Assembly: GCA_902594485.1 (NCBI GenBank)
Contig: CACJMJ010000007.1
Location: 1 to 37,993 of the forward strand
Length of the DNA stretch: 37,993 nt
Source: an uncultured Bacteroidota bacterium
Lineage (GTDB): Bacteria; Bacteroidota; Bacteroidia; Flavobacteriales; Flavobacteriaceae
Reading direction: 5' to 3'
Part shown: positions 1 to 7,124 of the stretch, in pieces
Layout: each line of letters opens with the position of its first letter
Numbering within the stretch: position 1 is the first letter of the stretch
Made by a program: the position numbers and the translations under genes
The notes under the pieces: model-generated
What the model saw: the letters and a program-made list of their open reading frames with translations, nothing else
Told to the model about the DNA's origin: nothing
Databases searched by the model: none

Positions 1-1
1 T

Positions 2-304
2 ATGCTCGAATTAGAGATTTCAAAACTTGAAGAGACGCTTTCAAATGCTAGAATTATTGATGAATCAAAATTAGACTCTTCAAAAGTACTTGTTCACTCA
101 ACAGTAAAGATTAAAAACCTAACTAATTCAGCTGTTATGGAATATAAGCTCGTTGCCCAAAGTGAAGCAAACCTTGCTCAAGGAAAAATATCAGTTGATT
201 CTCCAATTGGTAAAGGATTATTAGGCAAAAAGACAGGTGATATTGCAGAGATAGTGATACCAAGTGGGAATGTTAAATTTGAAATTCTAGAAATTTCAAG
301 ATAA
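2..304 (+). CDS. greA: Transcription elongation factor GreA, C-terminal part (5' end outside window)
   Basis: GreA binds in the RNA polymerase secondary channel and stimulates cleavage of backtracked RNA. The visible 100 residues cover the end of the N-terminal coiled coil (ISKLEETLSNARIID) and the whole FKBP-like C-terminal domain, including the family signature around SPIGKGLLGKKTGD and the closing VKFEILEI strand. GreA is normally about 157 residues, so roughly 55 residues lie upstream of base 1, and the first Met seen here is internal. The stop codon shares a base with the start of the next gene (TAATG), so the two are probably translated from one message. GreA rather than GreB is inferred from general similarity; the acidic tip region that would help is outside the window. 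Confidence 0.93.
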   Translation: MLELEISKLEETLSNARIIDESKLDSSKVLVHSTVKIKNLTNSAVMEYKLVAQSEANLAQGKISVDSPIGKGLLGKKTGDIAEIVIPSGNVKFEILEISR

Positions 305-693
305 TGGCATCAATTTTTTCTAAAATAATATCAGGAGAAATACCATCATTTAAAATTCATGAAGATGACAATTTCCTTGCATTCTTGGATATAAATCCAA
401 ATGCTTTAGGTCATACTTTATGTATACCCAAAAAAGAAATTGATCAAATATTTGATTTAGATGATGAAACTTTGTCAGAGTTAATTATTTTTTCGAAAAA
501 AGTTGCTAACGCAATAAAAAAAGCTGTAGTTTGCGAGAGAGTAGGTATGAGTGTCATTGGACTTGAGGTTCCCCATGTTCATGTTCATCTTATTCCGATA
601 AATAATATGAATGATATGTCTTTTGATACTAAAATAAGTATGACAGAGAGTCAATTTAATGAAACTATGAACAAAATAAAATCTTATATATAA
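304..693 (+). CDS. HIT family protein (Hint-like nucleotide hydrolase)
   Basis: This is a 129-residue histidine-triad protein. The catalytic triad HVHVHLIPI is near residues 95-103, and the N-terminal FSKIISGEIPSFKI and FLDINPNALGHTL stretches are typical of the bacterial Hint/HinT branch. Such proteins hydrolyse purine nucleoside phosphoramidates or acyl-adenylates in the cytoplasm. Length is normal and all triad histidines are present. The start ATG overlaps the greA stop by one base, and its own stop overlaps the next start in the same way, so the three genes form a coupled cluster. The greA-HIT pairing is common in Flavobacteriia. The physiological substrate cannot be read from the sequence. 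Confidence 0.93.
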   Translation: MASIFSKIISGEIPSFKIHEDDNFLAFLDINPNALGHTLCIPKKEIDQIFDLDDETLSELIIFSKKVANAIKKAVVCERVGMSVIGLEVPHVHVHLIPINNMNDMSFDTKISMTESQFNETMNKIKSYI

Positions 694-1061
694 TGGAATT
701 ACTAGGAAAAATAAAACTTATTGGAGATATAAAGACATACGGAGACAATGGCTTTCGTAAAAGAGAACTAGTATTAACTACTGAGGATCAATACCCTCAG
801 CACATATTGATTGAATTTGTTCAGAATAATTGTGAGCTTCTTGATAACTTCAGTATTGGACAAACAGTTAGGATAGGTATAAACATTAGAGGAAGAGAGT
901 GGGAAAGCCCAGATCAAGGTACAAAATATTTTAATTCTATCCAGGGATGGAGAATCGAGTCTTTAGATGATCAAGTTATGGACTCAGCACCAGCTGATTT
1001 ACCTATGGAACCTGACACAGATTCACCAAGTGATTTAACGGAAGATGACTTACCATTTTAG
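693..1061 (+). CDS. DUF3127 protein, OB-fold-like, with an SSB-type acidic C-terminal tip
   Basis: This 122-residue protein matches the DUF3127 family found in Bacteroidota. The core (about residues 1-95) is beta-rich: an opening GKIKLIGDI strand, a GFRKRELVLTTE strand, an IEFVQNNCELLD segment, then a VRIGINIRGREW strand. This pattern resembles a single OB fold. The last 25 residues are low-complexity, Pro/Asp/Ser-rich and disordered in appearance, and end in EDDLPF. That closely resembles the C-terminal tip of single-stranded DNA-binding protein (DDIPF in E. coli). A role in ssDNA binding or docking of SSB-interacting proteins is inference; the family has no function I can name with certainty. 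The start overlaps the HIT gene stop by one base, and the stop abuts the convergent tsf gene with no gap. Confidence 0.9.
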   Translation: MELLGKIKLIGDIKTYGDNGFRKRELVLTTEDQYPQHILIEFVQNNCELLDNFSIGQTVRIGINIRGREWESPDQGTKYFNSIQGWRIESLDDQVMDSAPADLPMEPDTDSPSDLTEDDLPF

Positions 1062-1883
1062 TTAGACAAGACCTACTCTAGAGAAATCAGTTACTTCAAC
1101 TGAATCAGAATAACTTTTAAGATATTGTGAGATACTTAATTTACTATCTTTTATAAACTGCTGGTTTATAAGGGTGTTTTCTTTGAAGAACTTTTTTAGC
1201 TTCCCTTTGGCAATGTTTTCTAACATTTCCTCTGGTTTACCTTCCTGTCTTAATTGATCTTTTGCAATTTCAATTTCTTTTGCAATCACGTCTTGGCTTA
1301 CTCCATTTTCATCTATCGCTACAGGATTCATTGCTGCTATTTGCATTGATAAATCTTTACCAACATCACCTGCATTATCAAATTTCTCTGATAAACCAAC
1401 AATTGAAGCTATTTTATTACCTGCATGAATGTAAGATCCAACAAAGCCAGCAGATATGTGCTCAAAAGAACCTATTTCAATCTTTTCACCTATAACACCA
1501 GTCTGTTCTAACAATTTTTCAGAAACTTTCATTCCATTAAAATCAGATTCTAAAAAGGAATCCTTATCAGTAAAGTTGAGTGCATGATCAGCTAATTTCT
1601 GAGCCAATTGAATATAATCATCATTTTTTGCTACAAAATCGGTTTCACAGTTAAGTGAAATTATAACTCCAGAGGTGCAATCTGCATTAACCTTAGCAAG
1701 CACAACACCTTCTGATGATTCCCTATCAGCTCTATTTGCAGCAACTTTTTGACCTTTTTTTCTAAGAATTTCTATTGCTTTATCAAAATCTCCATTGGAT
1801 TCTTCTAGAGCTTTTTTACAATCCATCATTCCAGCTCCTGTAGATTGTCTTAGCTTATTTACATCAGATGCAGTAATTTTCAA
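1062..1883 (-). CDS. tsf: Elongation factor Ts
   Basis: EF-Ts is the guanine-nucleotide exchange factor for EF-Tu in the cytoplasm. The N-terminal UBA-like module carries the family signature (KLRQSTGAGMMDCKKALEE, about residues 10-28). A first core subdomain with NCETDFVAKNDDY follows near residues 78-90, then the second core repeat. At 273 residues it has a normal length for Flavobacteriia. It is the last gene of rplM-rpsI-rpsB-tsf, 21 bases after rpsB. The only usable start is TTG at 1883-1881, giving MKIT. A stop codon lies seven codons upstream with no ATG or GTG between, and the protein then begins where the family begins. A TTG start in a highly expressed translation factor is unusual and may lower its initiation rate. 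Confidence 0.97.
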   Translation of the reverse strand: MKITASDVNKLRQSTGAGMMDCKKALEESNGDFDKAIEILRKKGQKVAANRADRESSEGVVLAKVNADCTSGVIISLNCETDFVAKNDDYIQLAQKLADHALNFTDKDSFLESDFNGMKVSEKLLEQTGVIGEKIEIGSFEHISAGFVGSYIHAGNKIASIVGLSEKFDNAGDVGKDLSMQIAAMNPVAIDENGVSQDVIAKEIEIAKDQLRQEGKPEEMLENIAKGKLKKFFKENTLINQQFIKDSKLSISQYLKSYSDSVEVTDFSRVGLV

Positions 1884-1904
1884 TTTGGTAAAATTTAGAG
1901 GTTA

Positions 1905-2681
1905 TTATTCTTTTTCAGAAGCATCAATATCTGCGGCTTCAGTTGCTGCTTCAGCTTCTTCTAATTTTTTTTGTTCAGCAATCTCCTTCTCCTTTTTTCT
2001 TTCTTCTAAAGACTCTTGAATTGCATTACATACGATATCTAAGATCTTCTCAATAGACTTTGATGCATCATCATTTGAAGGAATAATAAAATCAACTTCG
2101 TTAGGATCAGAATTAGTATCAACCATTGCAAAAATTGGAATATTTAATTTCTGAGCTTCTTGAACTGAAATTTTCTCATTTAATGTATCGACAACAAAGA
2201 TAGCTCCTGGTAATCTTGTCATATCAGATATTGAACCAAGATTTTTTTCCAATTTGGCTCTTTGCCTGTCAACTTGAAGTTTCTCTTTTTTAGAAAGTGT
2301 TTCAAATGTGCCATCAGCCTTCATTCTATCAATAGCATTCATCTTTTTTACAGCTTTTCTTATTGTAACAAAGTTTGTTAGCATTCCACCAGGCCATCTT
2401 TCAGTAATGTATGGCATATTAACTGAATCAGCTTTTTGAGCCACGATATCTTTTGCCTGTTTTTTTGTAGCAACAAAAAGTATCTTTCTTCCTGAAAGAA
2501 CTATTTTTTTAATTGCATTGACAGACTCCTCAAGTTTTGCAGCAGTTTTATATAAGTTAATAATATGGATACCATTGCGCTCCATATATATATATGGTGC
2601 CATATTAGGATTCCATTTTCTAGTTAAATGTCCAAAGTGAACACCTGCGTCCAATAATTCTTTAACGTCAGTCTTAGCCAT
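1905..2681 (-). CDS. rpsB: 30S ribosomal protein S2
   Basis: S2 is the ribosomal protein on the solvent side of the 30S neck that bridges head and body. The sequence opens with the canonical LLDAGVHFGHLTRKWNP, contains FVATKKQAKD, ERWPGGMLTNF and PGAIFVVDT, and has the NIPIFAMVDTNSDP motif near residue 185. The 258-residue length includes a C-terminal tail rich in Glu, Ala and Lys after about residue 225, as in other Bacteroidota. It lies three bases after rpsI and 21 bases before tsf, the conserved bacterial rpsB-tsf pair. Confidence 0.98.
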   Translation of the reverse strand: MAKTDVKELLDAGVHFGHLTRKWNPNMAPYIYMERNGIHIINLYKTAAKLEESVNAIKKIVLSGRKILFVATKKQAKDIVAQKADSVNMPYITERWPGGMLTNFVTIRKAVKKMNAIDRMKADGTFETLSKKEKLQVDRQRAKLEKNLGSISDMTRLPGAIFVVDTLNEKISVQEAQKLNIPIFAMVDTNSDPNEVDFIIPSNDDASKSIEKILDIVCNAIQESLEERKKEKEIAEQKKLEEAEAATEAADIDASEKE

Positions 2682-2684
2682 AAT

Positions 2685-3071
2685 TTATCTTTTTGAGAAT
2701 TGGAATTTTTTTCTTGCTTTCTTCTGACCAAACTTCTTTCTTTCAACCATTCTAGGATCTCTGGTCATTAACCCCTCTGATTTTAAAACAGACTTAAATT
2801 CCTCATTGAATTCAACTAAAGCCCTGGAAATAGCAAGTCTAATAGCTTCAGCTTGTCCATTTACACCACCACCTTTAACACTTACTGATAAGTCGAATTT
2901 ATCTTTTGTTTCAGTAAGATTGAAAGGCTGAAGGATTTTATATTGTAATGTTGCAGTGCTAAAAAAATCTGAGTACGCTTTCTTATTAACCGTAATGCTA
3001 CCTTTACCTTTAGACATGTATACCCTAGCAACTGATGTCTTCCTTCTTCCTATTTTATGAATTACTTCCAT
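2685..3071 (-). CDS. rpsI: 30S ribosomal protein S9
   Basis: S9 is a 128-residue protein of the 30S head whose C-terminal tail reaches the P-site tRNA. Visible marks are the N-terminal IGRRKTSVARVY, the GGGVNGQAEAIRLAISRAL segment near residue 67, and the basic C-terminus RKKFQFSKR, ending in the invariant SKR. It follows rplM with a one-base TAATG overlap, so translation is probably coupled to L13; this gives equal amounts of two proteins that enter different subunits. The rplM-rpsI pair is conserved across bacteria. Confidence 0.98.
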   Translation of the reverse strand: MEVIHKIGRRKTSVARVYMSKGKGSITVNKKAYSDFFSTATLQYKILQPFNLTETKDKFDLSVSVKGGGVNGQAEAIRLAISRALVEFNEEFKSVLKSEGLMTRDPRMVERKKFGQKKARKKFQFSKR

Positions 3072-3526
3072 TATATTTTACTATTAACGTCAATTAATTT
3101 TGGTTTTTGTGCTTCGTGATTATGGTCAGACCCTGGAAAAACTTTTAAGTTTCTGTATAATTCAGCACCAAGCTTATTCTTTGGAAGCATACCTTTGACA
3201 GCTTTCTCAACAAGCTTAATATTGTTTTTTTGATGAAGCTTTTCAGCAGATATAATTCTTTGTCCCCCAGGATATCCTGTATGACTAATATATTGCTTTT
3301 GGCTCCATTTATCACCTGAGAGTTCAACCTTATTAGCATTAATAACAATAACATTATCACCACAATCAACATGCGGTGTAAAGTTAGTCTTATGCTTTCC
3401 TCTTAAAAGGGTAGCAACTATAGATGCAGTCCTTCCCAATGGAAGCTCAGCAGCATCAACAAGAACCCATTCCTTATTAACTGTTTTACTATTAGCTGAT
3501 ATAGTTTTATAACTCGTTTTAGTCAT
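3071..3526 (-). CDS. rplM: 50S ribosomal protein L13
   Basis: L13 is an early-assembly protein of the large subunit. The 151-residue sequence has the usual WVLVDAAELPLGRTAS start of the core (about residues 20-35), LRGKHKTNFTPHVDCGD, SHTGYPGG and the C-terminal KGMLPKNKLG. It is the first gene of the ribosomal operon. The start ATG at 3526-3524 is preceded by a perfect TAnnTTTG box about 22 bases upstream, leaving a very short leader. I see no room for an r-protein leader structure, so any feedback control would have to act on coding sequence. Confidence 0.98.
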   Translation of the reverse strand: MTKTSYKTISANSKTVNKEWVLVDAAELPLGRTASIVATLLRGKHKTNFTPHVDCGDNVIVINANKVELSGDKWSQKQYISHTGYPGGQRIISAEKLHQKNNIKLVEKAVKGMLPKNKLGAELYRNLKVFPGSDHNHEAQKPKLIDVNSKI

Positions 3527-3547
3527 AATAGATTAAATCTAGGCGTG

Positions 3548-3555
3548 CAAATGTA
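3548..3555 (-). promoter_or_regulatory. Putative -7 promoter box of the rplM-rpsI-rpsB-tsf operon
   Basis: On the minus strand this reads TACATTTG, an exact match to the Bacteroidota -7 consensus TAnnTTTG. It lies 21 bases before the rplM start codon. The expected -33 TTTG is only represented by a run of T (minus-strand reading of 3573-3579) at about 17 bases spacing. A start site near 3541 would give a leader of about 15 nucleotides. Confidence 0.5.
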
Positions 3556-3570
3556 CAATTATAAAAATTT

Positions 3571-3590
3571 TTAAAAAAACTTTTTTTTAA
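3571..3590 (-). terminator. AT-only perfect inverted repeat between polA and rplM
   Basis: Reading along the minus strand just after the polA stop codon, a nine-base TTAAAAAAA arm is followed by two bases and then its exact complement, and soon afterwards a second A/T tract. It could form a weak hairpin followed by T residues and act as a modest terminator for polA. There is no GC pair in the stem, so a canonical intrinsic terminator is doubtful. The same tract overlaps the expected -33 region of the rplM promoter and may instead act as an UP-like or bendable element. Confidence 0.3.
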
Positions 3591-6362
3591 TTAATGTGCC
3601 TCTAACCAGTTTTTCCCGAATTCTAAATCAATTTTAAGAGGAACAAGCAGCTTAACAGCTGATTCCATTGTGTCTTTGACAATAGTCTTGACTATATTTT
3701 TTTCTGATTTACAGACATCAAAAACAAGTTCATCATGAACCTGAAGTAACATTTTTGATTTTAAAGATTGTTCTTTAAACTTTTCATGAACTCTAATCAT
3801 AGCAATTTTGATAATATCCGCTGCACTTCCTTGAATAGGAGCGTTGATTGCATTTCTTTCGGCACCACTTCTTAGCATGTTATTCTGTGAGTTAATATTT
3901 TGTAAATATCTTCTTCTTCCCATTATAGTTTGAACATATCCATTGTTTCTTGCAAAGTCAATTTGACTTGACATATAATCCTTTAGCCCAGGATAATTTT
4001 CAAAGTAGCTGTCTATCATAATCTTAGATTCAGCTCTTGATAAGTTTGTTTGTTGACTGAGACCAAAGGCTGAGACACCATATATTATCCCAAAATTGAC
4101 AGTCTTAGCATTCCCTCTCTGTTCTCTTGAAACATCATCTGGATCTACATTATAAATTTTAGCGGCAGTTATAGTGTGAATGTCCTGATTTTTAATAAAT
4201 GCATCAACCATATTTTTGTCTTTACTAATAGAAGCTATAACTCTTAACTCAATTTGAGAGTAATCAGCTGCTAAGAGCTCAAATTCTTCACTTCTGGGAA
4301 TAAATGCTTCTCTTATTTTTTGACCATTCAGTGTTCTAATTGGAATATTTTGCAAATTAGGATTGTTACTGCTTAAACGACCTGTTGTAGTAACAGTCTG
4401 ATTAAATTTTGTATGAATTCTTCCTGTCCTTTTATTTACTTCATTTGGAAGGGATCTCACATATGTGTTCTGAAGCTTGTCAAGCGATCGCCATTCTAAT
4501 ATATTTTTAATAATCTCGTGTTCACTTGCTAAACCAGATAATACCTCTTCAGAGGTTGAGTATTGACCAGTTTTAGTTTTTTTTGGTTTTGAGACTAATT
4601 TTAGCTTTTCAAAGAGTATATCCCCAAGTTGTTTAGGAGAATTTAGGTTAAACTCTTCACCAGACATTTCAAAAATGCCTCCTTTTAATTTACTAAGCTC
4701 AATCTCAAATTCTTTATTCAATTTACTTAGGTATGAGCTATCTATATTAATTCCCTCTTTCTCCATATCTGCAAGGACATTTATAATAGGAATTTCTATA
4801 TCATTGAAAATATCTTTAACTCCATTTTCATTTAACTCTTTGTCAAAAATTTTTTTTAATTGAAGAGCGAGATCTGCATCTTCTGATGCATAATCTGTGA
4901 CTTCTTCAGCTGGTACATCTCTCATTGACCCTTGACTCTTTCCTTTTTTACCTATTAATGTTTCAATAGATATTGGGGAATAATTCAAATAAGATTCTGA
5001 TAATGTATCAAGGTTATGCCTCATATCAGGATTGATAAGGTAGTGAGCTACCATAGTATCATACAAAGGCCCAGAAACTGAAATATCATATTTAAACAAC
5101 ACCTTAATATCAAACTTTAGATTATGCCCAACTTTTATTATCTGATCGTTCTCAAAAAAAGGTCTCAAAATATCAAAGTATTCTTTTTGAAGAGATTTAT
5201 TATTAGCAATAGGTACATAAAAACCTTTATTTTCTGTCCATGAGAATGAAATACCCACTATTTCAGTATCTAGTGAGTTTAAACTTTCTGTTTCTGTATC
5301 AAATGCTACTACTTTCTGGATTAAAAGCTTTGTCATTAAATACTCTAACTCTTTATTTGAATCAATTATTTGATAGTATGAATTACTGCTAATAAGGTCT
5401 GATTTATCTTGTACTAAATCATTACCACTAAATAAGTCACCCTGAATAAGTTCTTGATCTTTCCCTTTAGTCTCATTAAATCCAAAAATTTTGAAAAAAG
5501 TTTCTTTAACTCTCTTAAATTCTAATTCATCAAAAATTTTCATGACACTTTTGTTATCAGGATCCGATAGTTTGAAGTCATTCAATTTATATTCAATGGG
5601 GACATCAAGAATTATTCGTGCTAATTTTTTTGATAAAATACCTAGCTCTTTATTATTCGTAATTTTTTCTCCCAGTTTTCCTGTTATTTCATATGATTTT
5701 TCGAGAAGTGTCTCTAAATTTCCATATTGTTTTATAAATTTTTTTGCAGTTTTATCTCCGACACCAGGCAGTCCAGGAATATTATCAACAGAATCTCCCA
5801 TCATGCCTAGATAATCAATTACTTGTTCAGGTGAATCTACTTCAAACTTATCCTTAACTTCATCAACTCCCCATATTTCCATGCTATTTCCCATTCTAGC
5901 TGGCTTACAAAGAAAAATATTATCAGATACAAGCTGAGCAAAATCCTTATCAGGAGTTACCATATATACCTTAAAATTATTGTTCTCAGCATCTTTAGCA
6001 ACAGTTCCAATTACATCATCAGCTTCGTAGCCTTCTTTCTCAAGAACCGAGATATTCATTGATTTTAGAATTTCTTTGATGTAGGGTATTGCAATAAGGA
6101 TTGGCTCTGGTGTTTTATCTCTGTTGCTTTTGTACTCTGTAAACATCTCAGATCTAGTTACTGAACCTCCTTTATCAAAAGCAACTGCAATGTAATCAGG
6201 ATTTTGAGTCCTTATTATTTCTAAAAGAGAGTTCATGAATCCTAATATTGCAGAAGTATCAGTCCCTTTTGAATTGATCCTAGGATTTTTTATGAAAGCA
6301 TAATAACCCCTGTATATTAGTGCATAAGCATCAAGTAAAAAAAGCTTCTTTGAACTTTCCAT
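3591..6362 (-). CDS. polA: DNA polymerase I
   Basis: This 923-residue family A polymerase has all three domains. The N-terminal 5'-nuclease (about 1-290) shows GYEADDVIGT and the helix-hairpin-helix region NIPGLPGVGDKTAKKF. The 3'-5' exonuclease (about 330-520) keeps its catalytic carboxylates: Asp355 and Glu357 in FDTETE, the NLKFD aspartate and YASEDAD, so proofreading is probably active, unlike in Taq-type enzymes. The polymerase domain has motif A around Asp700 (ADYSQIELR), motif B NFGIIYGVSAFGL and motif C with Asp877 (VHDELVFD). It acts in Okazaki fragment maturation and excision repair. It is a single gene, separated from rplM by 64 bases and from the divergent tadA by 80. Confidence 0.98.
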   Translation of the reverse strand: MESSKKLFLLDAYALIYRGYYAFIKNPRINSKGTDTSAILGFMNSLLEIIRTQNPDYIAVAFDKGGSVTRSEMFTEYKSNRDKTPEPILIAIPYIKEILKSMNISVLEKEGYEADDVIGTVAKDAENNNFKVYMVTPDKDFAQLVSDNIFLCKPARMGNSMEIWGVDEVKDKFEVDSPEQVIDYLGMMGDSVDNIPGLPGVGDKTAKKFIKQYGNLETLLEKSYEITGKLGEKITNNKELGILSKKLARIILDVPIEYKLNDFKLSDPDNKSVMKIFDELEFKRVKETFFKIFGFNETKGKDQELIQGDLFSGNDLVQDKSDLISSNSYYQIIDSNKELEYLMTKLLIQKVVAFDTETESLNSLDTEIVGISFSWTENKGFYVPIANNKSLQKEYFDILRPFFENDQIIKVGHNLKFDIKVLFKYDISVSGPLYDTMVAHYLINPDMRHNLDTLSESYLNYSPISIETLIGKKGKSQGSMRDVPAEEVTDYASEDADLALQLKKIFDKELNENGVKDIFNDIEIPIINVLADMEKEGINIDSSYLSKLNKEFEIELSKLKGGIFEMSGEEFNLNSPKQLGDILFEKLKLVSKPKKTKTGQYSTSEEVLSGLASEHEIIKNILEWRSLDKLQNTYVRSLPNEVNKRTGRIHTKFNQTVTTTGRLSSNNPNLQNIPIRTLNGQKIREAFIPRSEEFELLAADYSQIELRVIASISKDKNMVDAFIKNQDIHTITAAKIYNVDPDDVSREQRGNAKTVNFGIIYGVSAFGLSQQTNLSRAESKIMIDSYFENYPGLKDYMSSQIDFARNNGYVQTIMGRRRYLQNINSQNNMLRSGAERNAINAPIQGSAADIIKIAMIRVHEKFKEQSLKSKMLLQVHDELVFDVCKSEKNIVKTIVKDTMESAVKLLVPLKIDLEFGKNWLEAH

Positions 6363-6442
6363 TAAAATTTTGAAAATATTTTTTGTTAATATACGAAGAT
6401 ATCTATTCGAAAATCAATACACCTATTTTGTAAATTAGCTAG

Positions 6443-6880
6443 ATGAAAAAAGATCATAACTATTTTATGAAAAAAGCATTTGAAGAAGCAAAATATGCAT
6501 TTTACAAAGATGAAGTTCCAGTTGGTTGTGTTATAGTTTATGAAAATGAAATAATTTCTAAATCATCAAACATGGTTGAGTTACTTAATGACTCAACTGC
6601 ACATGCTGAGCTTATTGCAATTACATCTGCACAAAACTTTTTAAACACAAAGAATCTGAATAAATGTATTCTCTACTGCACTCTAGAGCCATGTTTAATG
6701 TGTTATGGTGCAATATACTGGTCTAAAATTGACACTATTGTTTATGGAGCGTCAGATAATAAAAGAGGCTTTACAAGTTATAATTTAGAAATGGATAGAA
6801 ATATCAAAACAATTTCAGGAATTATGGAGAGTGAGTCAAAAGATTTATTAAATAAATTCTTTAAAAAAATTAGAGATTAA
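6443..6880 (+). CDS. tadA: tRNA-specific adenosine deaminase
   Basis: This 145-residue protein belongs to the cytidine/deoxycytidylate deaminase fold. The zinc-site motifs are present: AHAELIAI (His ligand and catalytic Glu, about residues 53-60) and CTLEPCLMCYGAI (two Cys ligands, about residues 81-93). The N-terminal FMKKAFEEAKYA helix and the DEVPVGCVIVY strand are typical of TadA, which converts A34 to inosine in tRNA-Arg(ACG). Other small nucleobase deaminases share the fold, but length and motif spacing favour TadA. It is divergent from polA and its stop codon is shared with the convergent small membrane protein gene through a TTAA. Confidence 0.92.
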   Translation: MKKDHNYFMKKAFEEAKYAFYKDEVPVGCVIVYENEIISKSSNMVELLNDSTAHAELIAITSAQNFLNTKNLNKCILYCTLEPCLMCYGAIYWSKIDTIVYGASDNKRGFTSYNLEMDRNIKTISGIMESESKDLLNKFFKKIRD

Positions 6881-7119
6881 AAATCATCTGCTTTTTCTCT
6901 CATCTTTTTTAAATTTTCTTCACTTAGAGTATAATCTTTTAATTTTTTCCCTTTCCATCTATGCGCAAGGAATAAGGGCATAAACACACAAGTTCCTACA
7001 AGTACAGAGACACCTAAAATAATATTACCAATTTGGTCTCCAATAATTTCTTTAATAAAGATTCCAGCAAAGACTCCAACAAAAACTAGGTAAGACAATA
7101 TTTTAACTAAAATTCTCAA
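6877..7119 (-). CDS. Small two-helix membrane protein of unknown function
   Basis: I do not recognise a named family. The 80-residue protein has two hydrophobic stretches (about residues 5-24 and 31-52) separated by a short KEIIGDQIG loop, then a basic HRWKGKKLKDY patch and a charged helical tail SEENLKKMREKADDF. This is consistent with an inner-membrane hairpin and a cytoplasmic C-terminus. The start is TTG at 7119; no in-frame ATG exists before the tail. It begins five bases after the aspS stop, so it is probably co-transcribed with aspS. Similar short proteins are frequent downstream of aspS in Flavobacteriia as far as I recall, which supports it being real. Confidence 0.7.
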   Translation of the reverse strand: MRILVKILSYLVFVGVFAGIFIKEIIGDQIGNIILGVSVLVGTCVFMPLFLAHRWKGKKLKDYTLSEENLKKMREKADDF

Positions 7120-7124
7120 ATATC

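Noticed and set aside
5491-5814. 107-codon open frame on the plus strand inside polA
   Set aside because: It is antisense to the conserved 5'-nuclease region of polA with no motif or start context of its own.
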